The notes beneath the pieces were generated by a model. It was given only the letters and a program-made list of their open reading frames with translations. It was not told the DNA's origin and made no database searches. Position numbers and translations under genes: made by a program. Of a DNA stretch of 12,845 bases, positions 1-6,774 are shown in pieces (within the stretch, counting starts at the first letter, position 1; each line of letters opens with the position of its first letter). Location of the stretch: NCBI GenBank assembly GCA_964548275.1, contig CAZJQI010000081.1:1-12845 (forward strand), written 5' to 3'. Source of the DNA: JAUVUV01 sp964548275. GTDB taxonomy: Bacteria > Gemmatimonadota > Glassbacteria > GWA2-58-10.

Positions 1-395
1 TATTACAATTCAATGTGACTTTTTTTCACCGCTGAAAATGGTCTTGCCGTGCGTAGCTATTTAGGCAAAAATCCGGACCGGCGCCTCAACGAGCGATAAT
101 AAAATCAAAAAACAATGGGAATTGAGTCATTACTTTGCTAAGAGTTGGTTATGTGATTAAATCTTGCCTTAAGTTACCTAATGTGTTATATTATTTTTAT
201 TCTATAACATAAATATCATTTTATTGATAACTCTTGAATAATCTATTAAAGCTCAAAATTTACCGAATTAATATATAACACAACCAAAATAACAAGATGA
301 CAATTGTGTGAATAAAACATCAAATTTATCAATAACGCAGATATTTTAAATCCAGACCGCTTCAAATTACGGAACTAAATATTTATGGAGGAGCC
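1..395. other. AT-rich intergenic region without a recognisable gene
   Basis: No reading frame with coding character was found here on either strand. From about position 110 the DNA is strongly AT-rich, unlike the GC-balanced genes to the right. It holds copies of a TATAACA/TGTTATA motif: 184-190 and 213-219 face each other around a 22-base gap, and GTGTTATAT at 183-191 also matches ATATAACAC at 273-281 in inverted orientation. These could be regulator sites or simply AT-rich low-complexity sequence. The part just upstream of 396 should contain the leader of the next gene. Confidence 0.6.
164..192 (+). promoter_or_regulatory. Possible sigma-70-type promoter upstream of the 396-821 gene
   Basis: A -35-like TTGCCT at 164-169 is followed after 17 bases by a -10-like TATATT at 187-192. 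The -10 overlaps the inverted repeat arm TGTTATA (184-190), so a protein bound there could block the promoter. The transcript would have an untranslated leader of about 195 bases. In DNA this AT-rich, promoter-like matches arise by chance, so the call is weak. Confidence 0.3.
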
Positions 396-821
396 ATGTC
401 TGACTTTTTACAAGTATTCCTTACTGGAGTGGAAGAATTCGCCAGGACAATGAAAGAGCAAACAAGTGCGAGCGAGGAACAATCCGCCAGCCAGAAAGAA
501 CTTATCGAAAAGGTGAAAAGTCTCACCGAGAAGGTGGATAGGCTGGTAAAGATTCTCGATGAACAACTGGGTACGAACATTCAGGTAGCTCCGGCTAAGG
601 GCAAGCGAATGATGGACATTAAGAAACGGATTCAAGATATAATCACGCAGCATCCTAAGGGAATTCGCCCGCCACAGATCGCCCTGACAATCGGCACCAG
701 GGTCCAGAATCTTTACCCGCACCTTAAAGCCGCGGTGCAAAACAAAACGATCCACAAAGACAAAACGGGAACCTATTTTATGATCAAGGTAAAAAGCTCT
801 AAGGGTAAAAAGGCTACTTAA
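396..821 (+). CDS. Small coiled-coil plus winged-helix-like protein, function unknown
   Basis: The 141-residue product starts at an ATG with a strong ribosome binding site (GGAGGAG at 387-393, two bases before the ATG, with GGAGG better spaced). Residues about 20-60 are rich in Glu, Lys, Gln and Ser with leucine/valine spacing (ELIEKVKSLTEKVDRLVKIL) and look like a coiled coil that would oligomerise. After a basic linker (APAKGKR), residues about 72-133 resemble a winged helix-turn-helix: two helices, a QIALTIGTRVQNLYPHL recognition-like segment, then a turn and strand ending in GTYFMI. The C-terminal tail is lysine-rich. A DNA-binding role is therefore reasonable but inferred from pattern only; I do not recognise the family. 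It stands alone, ends at TAA, and faces the leftward regulatory cluster across a shared terminator. Confidence 0.8.
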   Translation: MSDFLQVFLTGVEEFARTMKEQTSASEEQSASQKELIEKVKSLTEKVDRLVKILDEQLGTNIQVAPAKGKRMMDIKKRIQDIITQHPKGIRPPQIALTIGTRVQNLYPHLKAAVQNKTIHKDKTGTYFMIKVKSSKGKKAT

Positions 822-1127
822 AATTCAGCCTTTGCAATTTACCCACCTGGATGAGTTAAGCTGTTACTCCGGGGAGAAGCTTTTCGGTAAGGCTCGGAAG
901 GGAAGTTTGCAATCACGATTTGTTGAATACCGAATCTGCCGAATAACCTGACCGGTTCTAGCCTGAGGTTTTCTCAGTGCAGCCAAAATAAAAGCCGGGG
1001 ATGAATTAAAATTTATCTCCGGCTTTTAAACTTTATCTTTATTATTATCAATTATCAGCATTTCAGGACTTTTTTTCTCTGCCCAAAATCAGCGGCAATG
1101 TCCTGGCTCTTCGGCAACGCTTTCAAT
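822..1127. other. Intergenic region between convergent genes
   Basis: This 306-base stretch lies between the ends of two converging genes. It contains the strong hairpin at 989-1028, annotated separately, and a small CTGAG/CTCAG hairpin near 963-976. CAGGAC at 1064-1069 is complementary to GTCCTG at 1100-1105 but with a long gap. No coding frame, RNA gene or riboswitch was recognised in the rest. Confidence 0.6.
989..1028. terminator. Bidirectional intrinsic terminator between converging genes
   Basis: TAAAAGCCGGGGAT (989-1002) pairs with ATCTCCGGCTTTTA (1015-1028), with one G-T wobble. Inner bases 1003-1006 and 1011-1014 extend the stem to about 18 pairs around a four-base loop. The outer A/T pairs give a T-tract on either strand (CTTTTA on plus, CTTTTATTTT on minus). 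It can therefore end both the rightward 396-821 transcript and the leftward transcript ending at 1128. Confidence 0.8.
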
Positions 1128-2522
1128 TCAGGGAATTTTGATCCCTTCGTTTGAGTATTCGTTCAACTTATTGCGTAACGTACGTACGCTGATTCCCAGT
1201 ATTCCCGAAGCCCGTGTACGGTTATTGCTTTCGGATGTCAGTGTACTCAGGATCAGGCGTTTTTCCATTTCCCGGAGAGTCATCCCGGGTCCCACTCCCT
1301 CGAGCCCGAAAGAACTGCCCTTTTCAGCGCTCTCGTGCTCTAACTGGAAGTGACGTTCTGTGAGAATCTCATCGCGGCAGAGCACCACGGCCCGCTCCAC
1401 ATGGTTTTCCAGTTCCCTGACATTCCCCGGCCAATCCTGGGCCATCAACTTTTCAATGGCTTCATCGTCGATGCCCATTATATCTCTGCCATTCTCTTCA
1501 CAGTATTTACGCAGAAAATGATCCACCAGCAGAGGTATGTCCTCTTTACGGTCCCTTAACGGGGGAAGGTATATCGGCACTACGTTAATCCGGTAAAATA
1601 GATCTTCGCGGAACTTTTCCTCCTGCACCTCTTGCTTCAGTTCGCGGTTCGTGGTGGCGACCACCCGCACATCAACATTCAAGGGACTCGGGTTACCCAC
1701 TCTTTCGAATTCTCTTTCCTGCAGCACGCGCAACAGCTTGGACTGAAGTGGCAGGGACATCTCAGCGATCTCATCCAGGAGCAGGGTTCCGGTATGTGCC
1801 AATTCGAACCTGCCTTTCGTGGTTCTGATCGCTCCGGTGAAAGCGCCTTTCTCGTGCCCGAACAGCTCGCTTTCCATCAGGGTTTCGGGTAGAGCGGCGC
1901 AGCTTACTTTGATAAAAGGTTTATTCTGGCGGTCACTGTTGTAATGGATCGCCCGAGCCACCAGTTCTTTACCCGTGCCGCTTTCGCCATAGATCATGAT
2001 TGTCGCCTTGGTCGGAGCGATCATTTCGATTGCATCGTAAACCTTGCGCATAACCTCACTAACACCGACAATCGAGCTGAAAGTGTATTTCTCTTTCAAC
2101 AGGTTGCGCAACTGGGTATTATCGTTGCGCAGGATGCGGTTCTCATCTCTCAGCCTCTGGCGCTCCATTGCCCGGTCGACAACGATTTCTATTTCATCTG
2201 CGGAAAATGGTTTGGTGATATAATCGTAGGCGCCGAGCTTCATTGCCCCGACTGCATTTTCAATCGTACCGAAGGCTGTAATCATTATGATTTCGGTTTC
2301 GGGATTGATCTTTTTGACCTCCTCGAGCACCTCCATGCCACTCACTTCAGGCATGCGTATATCGGTGATCAAGAGATCGTAGTACTCAACCTTAACTTTC
2401 TCGATTGCCTGGGATCCGTTACCGACGGCTTCAACCAAATACTTTTTACGTTGCAGGGTTTCGACAAGGAAATCCCTCATCAATGGTTCGTCGTCGACCA
2501 CAAGGATTCTTTTAAATTCCAT
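1128..2522 (-). CDS. Sigma-54-dependent NtrC-family response regulator (flagellar FlgR/FlrC-like)
   Basis: A 464-residue enhancer-binding activator that, once phosphorylated, would open sigma-54 promoters. Residues 1-120 are a receiver with the acidic pair D10/D11, phosphoacceptor D54 (LLITDIRMP) and K104 (ITKPF). The AAA+ domain, about 147-380, has Walker A GESGTGKE (179-186), an intact GAFTGA sigma-54 contact loop (226-231), Walker B around D250/E251 and the WPGNVRELEN sensor II region. A Fis-type helix-turn-helix lies at about 414-457, ending in GISVRTLRNKLNEY, a form I associate with flagellar regulators. I chose the ATG at 2522 because AGAAGGGG lies five bases upstream. An in-frame TTG at 2540 overlaps the kinase stop as TTGA but is less well placed. 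It is the last gene of an operon with its likely partner kinase. Confidence 0.95.
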   Translation of the reverse strand: MEFKRILVVDDEPLMRDFLVETLQRKKYLVEAVGNGSQAIEKVKVEYYDLLITDIRMPEVSGMEVLEEVKKINPETEIIMITAFGTIENAVGAMKLGAYDYITKPFSADEIEIVVDRAMERQRLRDENRILRNDNTQLRNLLKEKYTFSSIVGVSEVMRKVYDAIEMIAPTKATIMIYGESGTGKELVARAIHYNSDRQNKPFIKVSCAALPETLMESELFGHEKGAFTGAIRTTKGRFELAHTGTLLLDEIAEMSLPLQSKLLRVLQEREFERVGNPSPLNVDVRVVATTNRELKQEVQEEKFREDLFYRINVVPIYLPPLRDRKEDIPLLVDHFLRKYCEENGRDIMGIDDEAIEKLMAQDWPGNVRELENHVERAVVLCRDEILTERHFQLEHESAEKGSSFGLEGVGPGMTLREMEKRLILSTLTSESNNRTRASGILGISVRTLRNKLNEYSNEGIKIP

Positions 2523-2536
2523 AAATACCCCTTCTA

Positions 2537-3679
2537 TCAAGGATAATAGGGTAATAGAATGGTTATTTTGGTTCCGACACCAGGCCGGCTGAAGACTTGG
2601 ATCGTGCCATTCTGTTCCTGGATCATTTTTTTGGCGATAGCCAGTCCCAAACCTGTGCCGTCCTCCCGGGTTGTAAAAAACGGGTTGAATATTTTTTTCT
2701 GAACCTCTTCACTCATACCCACACCTTCATCTTCCACGAGCAGTTCCACAAATCCTTTTTGTGTGCGGTTAACCTGGCTTTGGACCTTTGCGCCGTCCCG
2801 GGCGCGGGACAGGCAAATGGTAAGACAGCCACCGCCGTCTTTCATAGCGTGTACAGCGTTGTGGAAAATATTGAGCAGTACCTGCTGCATCAGGCTTGGA
2901 TCAATCCGGGAACTCACCGGTTGCCTCGGGAATTTGCGTTTAATCCGGATCGGTAAGGTCTGGCTTTCTATTTCTATTTCCAGATACGCCAGAACCTCGT
3001 TCACGTATTCAACCAGGTTGGTCCAGCGAAGGTCGGCTTTCATCGGGCGGGTATAAATCAGAAGATTGGTCACTATTTTATCGAGGCTGGCCACACCCTC
3101 GATAATTTTTTTAACCAGATTGCGGCGGGGGTCGTCATCATCGAGGTCTCTTTCCAGAAGAGCAGCAAAACCGCCGATACTGCCCAGAGGATTGCGGATC
3201 TCATGGGCCACATTGGCAGACATTTCCCCCAGTGCACTCAAGGTACGAGATTTGGAAACTTCTTCCTTGAGTTGGTTGACCGCTGAAAGGTCGTTGAAAA
3301 TTTCCAGTGCCCCGACCGACTCCCCTTTCTCATCGATCACCGGGCAAATCATTGACTCCACCGGAATCTTACGGCCGTCCTTGCAACCGATAATCCGCTC
3401 GGTTATTGCCGCTTCTGCCGTCTCTCCGGCAAGCACCCTGGATAGAGAATCTGTCTTTCCGTCTAATTCGGCAAATGGAAATTTTTTGTAAGGGTTTCCC
3501 AGGACTTTGTCCCGGTCAAATCCGGTAATCGTTTCGGCAGCGTGGTTAAACAGAACCACTTCCCCAGAGCGGTCAACCGCCACTACGCCGCTGGTAATAT
3601 GCTTGAGCGCACTGACCATGCAGTTATCAATTATAAGGCTAGCCGGCTCAGCATTTGATTCAAGCTTGGGGTCTTTCAT
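2537..3679 (-). CDS. PAS-domain sensor histidine kinase (FlrB/FlgS/NtrB-like)
   Basis: A 380-residue cytoplasmic kinase with no membrane segment, so the signal is probably internal. Residues about 20-135 form a PAS sensor (VVAVDRSGEVVLFNHAAETITGF). The HisKA helix carries the phosphorylated H159 in a NVAHEIRNPLGSIGG box. The ATP-binding domain shows the N box (NIFHNAVHAM, 270-279), the G1 box (EDEGVGM, from 316), the F box (FNPFFTT) and the G2 box (GTGLGLAIAKKM). Its ATG overlaps the stop of the receiver-SHOCT gene as ATGA, and its own stop abuts the sigma-54 activator gene. The three are therefore very probably translated together, and the activator is the natural phosphotransfer partner. 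The H-box style resembles soluble flagellar kinases, but the target regulon is not visible here. Confidence 0.93.
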   Translation of the reverse strand: MKDPKLESNAEPASLIIDNCMVSALKHITSGVVAVDRSGEVVLFNHAAETITGFDRDKVLGNPYKKFPFAELDGKTDSLSRVLAGETAEAAITERIIGCKDGRKIPVESMICPVIDEKGESVGALEIFNDLSAVNQLKEEVSKSRTLSALGEMSANVAHEIRNPLGSIGGFAALLERDLDDDDPRRNLVKKIIEGVASLDKIVTNLLIYTRPMKADLRWTNLVEYVNEVLAYLEIEIESQTLPIRIKRKFPRQPVSSRIDPSLMQQVLLNIFHNAVHAMKDGGGCLTICLSRARDGAKVQSQVNRTQKGFVELLVEDEGVGMSEEVQKKIFNPFFTTREDGTGLGLAIAKKMIQEQNGTIQVFSRPGVGTKITILLPYYP

Positions 3680-4320
3680 ATCCTTTTCAGCAATTCTTTT
3701 TTCTTGTTATTGAATTCATCTTCCGTAAGAATACCAGTCTTGCGTAAATCATCCAGTTTTCGGATCTGTTCGATAGGCTCACCTCCTTCGAACTTTTCCT
3801 TTTTCATCTCGTGAGACTTTTGCGCCGAATCCTCTCTGTTCAACTCGACTTCGCTCAGGTCTGGAATTTTCACTTCGTCTTCAACCAAGCGGAAGCTTGT
3901 TAGTTCTTCCTCAAGCTTGCGTACCCGCTCTGCACTTTTGCGGAGAGCCTTCCGTAAGCTGATAATTTCCACGGCGTGGCGAAGTTTAACACTTACCTCC
4001 TCGAGCCTGAACGGCTTGATAATTGTTTCGTGAATATCCATCTGGGCGAGACTTTCGGCATCATAAGTCTGTGGCGAGAGCAGAAAAATAAGAGAATCCA
4101 ATTCGTATGCACGCAGCCGGGCGATTAAATCCCTGTTGTCCTTTTCCCCGAACTGGCTGTTGATAATCGCCAGCCGGAACCGATTGTTGGAGATCAGGTT
4201 CCTGGCCTTGGCGCAACTCTCCACTGCAAATACCCTGAAACCGTCGTGCTTGAGATGATTGCTCAACAGGTCACGGCTGAGTAACTCACTATCGACCAGC
4301 AGAATGTTGTAACGGCCCAT
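3676..4320 (-). CDS. Degenerate receiver domain protein with C-terminal SHOCT domain
   Basis: The 214-residue product begins with a CheY-like receiver (about 4-120) that keeps D10 and the K102 of IIKPF. The phosphoacceptor position reads IIN instead of the usual hydrophobic-hydrophobic-Asp, giving N54 (codon AAC), and the acidic partner after D10 is serine. It probably cannot be phosphorylated normally. A helical, charged segment at about 120-145 (RVRKLEEEL) may form a coiled coil. Residues about 182-213 match the SHOCT pattern (IRKLDDLRKTGILTEDEF, then KKKELL), a short oligomerisation module. It is the first gene of the unit ahead of the kinase and activator, and an adaptor or stoichiometric modulator role is inferred. 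The start has no clear ribosome binding site; a promoter-like sequence lies immediately upstream. Confidence 0.85.
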   Translation of the reverse strand: MGRYNILLVDSELLSRDLLSNHLKHDGFRVFAVESCAKARNLISNNRFRLAIINSQFGEKDNRDLIARLRAYELDSLIFLLSPQTYDAESLAQMDIHETIIKPFRLEEVSVKLRHAVEIISLRKALRKSAERVRKLEEELTSFRLVEDEVKIPDLSEVELNREDSAQKSHEMKKEKFEGGEPIEQIRKLDDLRKTGILTEDEFNNKKKELLKRI

Positions 4321-4335
4321 ACTTATTCAACGCCA

Positions 4336-4364
4336 ATTATCAAGAGCCCTGGTTTCTGGTACAA
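4336..4364 (-). promoter_or_regulatory. Possible promoter for the receiver-SHOCT/kinase/activator unit, near-leaderless
   Basis: On the minus strand TTGTAC (4364-4359) is followed after 17 bases by GATAAT (4341-4336), five of six bases of the -10 consensus. It sits after the fapA terminator and only 15 bases before the ATG at 4320, so the transcript leader would be about eight bases. That agrees with the lack of a visible Shine-Dalgarno sequence there. The -35 match is poor. Confidence 0.35.
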
Positions 4365-4373
4365 CCAAATATC

Positions 4374-4406
4374 AAAAAAACCCTCCCCCCTGCAAGCCCC
4401 AGGGGG
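4374..4406 (-). terminator. Strong intrinsic terminator after fapA
   Basis: On the minus strand CCCCCTG (4406-4400) pairs perfectly with CAGGGGG (4392-4386) around a seven-base loop. The sequence then continues through GAGGG into seven T (4380-4374). It lies 12 bases after the fapA stop and should separate fapA transcription from the downstream regulatory genes. Confidence 0.85.
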
Positions 4407-4417
4407 TGATGGAAATC

Positions 4418-6121
4418 CTATTTTTCTTCCGCCTCTTCCTCTTCCTCCACGTCCGATTTCCTCCCGCCAGTAGCCTCCTTGATAGTCAGGCGTTTGAACT
4501 CGACCTGGTTATCCTCCAGCACTGCCATAATTCTCCTCTGGCGAGAGTCGACTTTTCTTACCACTTCATTTATTCCGACAACCACACCCGGCCATAAAGT
4601 TTGAAGCACATAGATCTTTCTTTCTATATTGAACTGGTCGACAAACTTGGACTCGAAATCCTCCTTCTCGGCCAGCACATCTTCGTTTATGACTTGCAAT
4701 TTCTTGATCTTTTCCAGGACTTCCACCAGTTCCTTTTCTTTCTCAACAGGAAACTTCGGCAACCGTTTCTTCAACAGTTCGAGGAAATCCATACGTTTCC
4801 GCAGGAGTTTATCCTCCTCTTCCAATACCGTTATTTCCGCTTCCAGCTGTTTGTTCTTGAAATTGGCATCTCCCTTGATAATCTTCCCGACTTTGATCTG
4901 AGTTTTGGTATCGCTGATTGAGCCAATGTTTTTGGCACGTACACAGCTGCCGCTGAACACGCTGCTGCCGGCAATCATTCCTTTGTCTCTCAGCGCGACT
5001 ACATCGTGTTCGGCATGGATCACGCTGTTGAGAATGTAGCTGCCCACTTCGATATTCTTTCCTGCGGAAACCACACCCTCTTGGATAAACAGCGCCTTTA
5101 TCGAACCGCCGGCGACTACCTTGGCTTTTTTCTCATGCTGCGTACCGATAATTCCTTTTTTAACCTCTATATCACCGCTGGTGGAGACAAGTTCCGCAGC
5201 CTCCACAGTTCCCCGCACGATGATGTTACCCTCGGTGTGCACGCGGAAATCGGCTTTCACATCTCCATTGACCACCACATCGCCGGGGTAGGATATATTG
5301 CCGATAGAAAAGTCGACATTGCCTTTCACTACGTAAACGTTTTTGACATTGAGAACTTCATCCTCGGAAAAGACATTGCCGATTATCTCGGAGAACAGTT
5401 GAAGGCCATTTTCGGAGAGATACGTATTTTTGCCCCGGGGTATCAGGACATCTTCACCCGGCCTGGGTGGGGTGACACGTCCGGTAACAGTGTATCCCGC
5501 TTCACCCTGGGTAGGTGGCTCCTTGACTGCGAGCAACTGATCCTTGTCGACTATCTTTATCAGATTGATATTCCTGAAATCCACCGAACCGTCTTCAGTG
5601 ATCAAAGGTTTGGCGGATTTATCCAGATCGACAAGAATGTCAACCTCGGCGTCTTTACCGTTTGCAACAGGCTTGCCCCTGGCGACAATCGCATTTCGCA
5701 CAGGCTGGCCGGAATCAATCAATTCCTGGATCGCATCCTCATCGATACCAAGTTCAACCCCGTACTCGTATAATTTATACAGCACATCGTTTACCGTGAT
5801 TCCCACCAGTCCTTCGGGCACACCCAGAGAGAGGTAGGCTTCCATTTCGTTGTCCGATATGCTGACATTGATGTATTTATCCTTGAGAGTGTCGTATCTT
5901 TCGAAATAATCGGCGATCTTGACCGGCTCGCCGGTTGCTTCCTCCCAAATCTTGCGGATTTGGTCAAAATCGCTGTTGACCACACCCTTGCGGATAATTT
6001 CCTTCTTTATCTCCTTGAAGTCGTACTGATCTTTCGTCTCGCGGTAAATGGCAAGATAGACACCATCCTCGCGCTGTTCGAACTTCCCGACTTCCTGATT
6101 TGTGATAAGAATATTATCCAT
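4418..6121 (-). CDS. fapA: FapA family protein (DUF342, flagellar assembly protein A)
   Basis: The 567-residue product fits the FapA/DUF342 family in length and layout. An N-terminal alpha/beta region runs to about 180. It is followed by the family-typical segment with KEPPTQGEAGYTVTGR (about 200-220) and GENGL-like turns. A right-handed beta-helix region, about 260-415, is made of short repeats such as VKGNVDFSIGNISYPGDVVV, VRGTVEAAEL, VVAGGSIKA and SVFSGSCVRA. A long coiled coil (about 425-510, rich in Glu/Lys/Leu) and an acidic tail close the protein. In Vibrio, FapA has been linked to polar flagellum assembly; DUF342 proteins elsewhere are little characterised. No signal peptide is visible, so it should be cytoplasmic. 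Its ATG lies inside the 3' end of a broken cheY-like gene, suggesting an ancestral cheY-fapA pair. Only a weak GGA precedes the start. Confidence 0.92.
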   Translation of the reverse strand: MDNILITNQEVGKFEQREDGVYLAIYRETKDQYDFKEIKKEIIRKGVVNSDFDQIRKIWEEATGEPVKIADYFERYDTLKDKYINVSISDNEMEAYLSLGVPEGLVGITVNDVLYKLYEYGVELGIDEDAIQELIDSGQPVRNAIVARGKPVANGKDAEVDILVDLDKSAKPLITEDGSVDFRNINLIKIVDKDQLLAVKEPPTQGEAGYTVTGRVTPPRPGEDVLIPRGKNTYLSENGLQLFSEIIGNVFSEDEVLNVKNVYVVKGNVDFSIGNISYPGDVVVNGDVKADFRVHTEGNIIVRGTVEAAELVSTSGDIEVKKGIIGTQHEKKAKVVAGGSIKALFIQEGVVSAGKNIEVGSYILNSVIHAEHDVVALRDKGMIAGSSVFSGSCVRAKNIGSISDTKTQIKVGKIIKGDANFKNKQLEAEITVLEEEDKLLRKRMDFLELLKKRLPKFPVEKEKELVEVLEKIKKLQVINEDVLAEKEDFESKFVDQFNIERKIYVLQTLWPGVVVGINEVVRKVDSRQRRIMAVLEDNQVEFKRLTIKEATGGRKSDVEEEEEAEEK

Positions 6122-6532
6122 ATTTCCGAAACATTTTATAGAACTGTAAAGGAGAACAGTTTGGCACTCTCAAGGTTTTTGTCAATTTTTCTTTCAATAT
6201 TTGGGGTTTAAACGGTTTGACAAGGTAACTGTTCACCCCGGTTTTCATGGCCTCGATTATATCTACTTTAACGCTTCGCGTGTAACCGGCAGAATCAACA
6301 GATTCTTGAATTCCCCGCCTTGAACCTTGATTACAAATTCCAGGCCACTCGTATTCGGAATATTACAGTCAGTGATGATAAAATTAATTCCACTTTCGTT
6401 TTGCAGTTCGTCGTAAGCCTCAGCCCCGTGCCCGGCTTACACTATGTCCACCTGACCAATCCGCTTCAACGCATTTACTATTTTTCTTCGTATCGTTGCG
6501 GAGCTATCAACTACCAGCAATTTAAGCGAGGT
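6114..6532 (-). pseudogene. Disrupted cheY-like single-domain response regulator
   Basis: Reading leftward, the DNA after a perfect AAAGGAGG ribosome binding site (6549-6542) encodes SLKLLVVDSSATIRRKIV, then NALKRIGQVDIV, a TAA stop at 6439-6437, and AGHGAEAYDELQ. It continues FIITDCNIPNTSGLEFV, containing the phosphoacceptor Asp, then NLLILPVT. After that the frame changes near 6280-6283 to RSVKVDIIEAMKTGV and SYLVKPFKPQILKEKL, with the conserved Lys. This is an almost complete CheY fold. Three lesions are visible: no ATG, GTG or TTG at the expected start, a nonsense codon that probably replaced GAA, and a one-base deletion (ACAACG to ACACG would restore frame). The second acidic-pocket residue also reads Ser. 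The frame then runs on into the start of fapA and stops at 6114, so the native stop is probably lost too. Confidence 0.85.
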
Positions 6533-6696
6533 TGGGTATTTCCTCCTTTAAGGGTTCTCCCGTGCTTCAGGCTAAATTCTTTAAAAGTCTCAATCAATAC
6601 AAGTTAAATCAGTCTCTTGAATCATGCCAGTAAGATTTGCTCAAACTATCTGCCGACACCAAAGCGGGCTTTAATTTTATCTTTTAAGCCATGCTA

Positions 6697-6725
6697 ATCT
6701 TACACCTATAATTAATAATTTTCAA
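6697..6725 (-). promoter_or_regulatory. Sigma-70-like promoter upstream of the cheY pseudogene and fapA
   Basis: On the minus strand TTGAAA (6725-6720) and TAAGAT (6702-6697) are separated by exactly 17 bases. It lies in the gap after the glycoside-hydrolase-like gene and about 150 bases before the intact ribosome binding site of the broken cheY. It is the best candidate to drive fapA, which has no other promoter-like sequence close by. AT-rich context lowers certainty. Confidence 0.5.
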
Positions 6726-6737
6726 GGCAATAGGGAT

Positions 6738-6758
6738 AAAAACAAGGAATTTTATTCC
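6738..6758 (-). terminator. Possible weak terminator after the biotin/DUF4015 operon
   Basis: On the minus strand GGAAT (6758-6754) and ATTCC (6750-6746) flank AAA, followed by TTGTTTTT. It is about 17 bases after the stop at 6775. The stem is short and AT-rich, so termination would be inefficient and some read-through toward fapA is possible. Confidence 0.35.
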
Positions 6759-6774
6759 ATAGGGAGGAAAAATT

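Noticed and set aside
1064..1105. CAGGAC...GTCCTG inverted repeat as the terminator of the NtrC gene
   Set aside because: Six-base arms separated by 30 bases are weak; the 989-1028 hairpin is a far better terminator.
1944..2546. 200-codon open frame on the plus strand within the NtrC gene
   Set aside because: It is antisense to the conserved receiver and AAA+ coding sequence and encodes no recognisable motif.
5006..5773. 255-codon open frame on the plus strand within fapA
   Set aside because: It is antisense to the clearly recognisable FapA protein, shows no domain, and has no ribosome binding site; it reflects the codon composition of the real gene.
6155..6180. TTTGGCACTCTCAAGG on the plus strand as a sigma-54 promoter
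   Set aside because: The TGGCAC half is present but the -12 TTGC element is missing at the required spacing, and the site lies inside the cheY pseudogene facing away from any gene.
6610..6640. TGGCATGATTCAAG (minus strand) as a sigma-54 promoter for fapA
   Set aside because: The -24 half is close to consensus, but CAAG stands where GC is required at -12.
6661..6690. GGCTTTAA/TTTAAGCC hairpin as a terminator
   Set aside because: The stem is interrupted by a T-T mismatch and has no T-tract after it on either strand; it lies in the leader downstream of the fapA promoter candidate.
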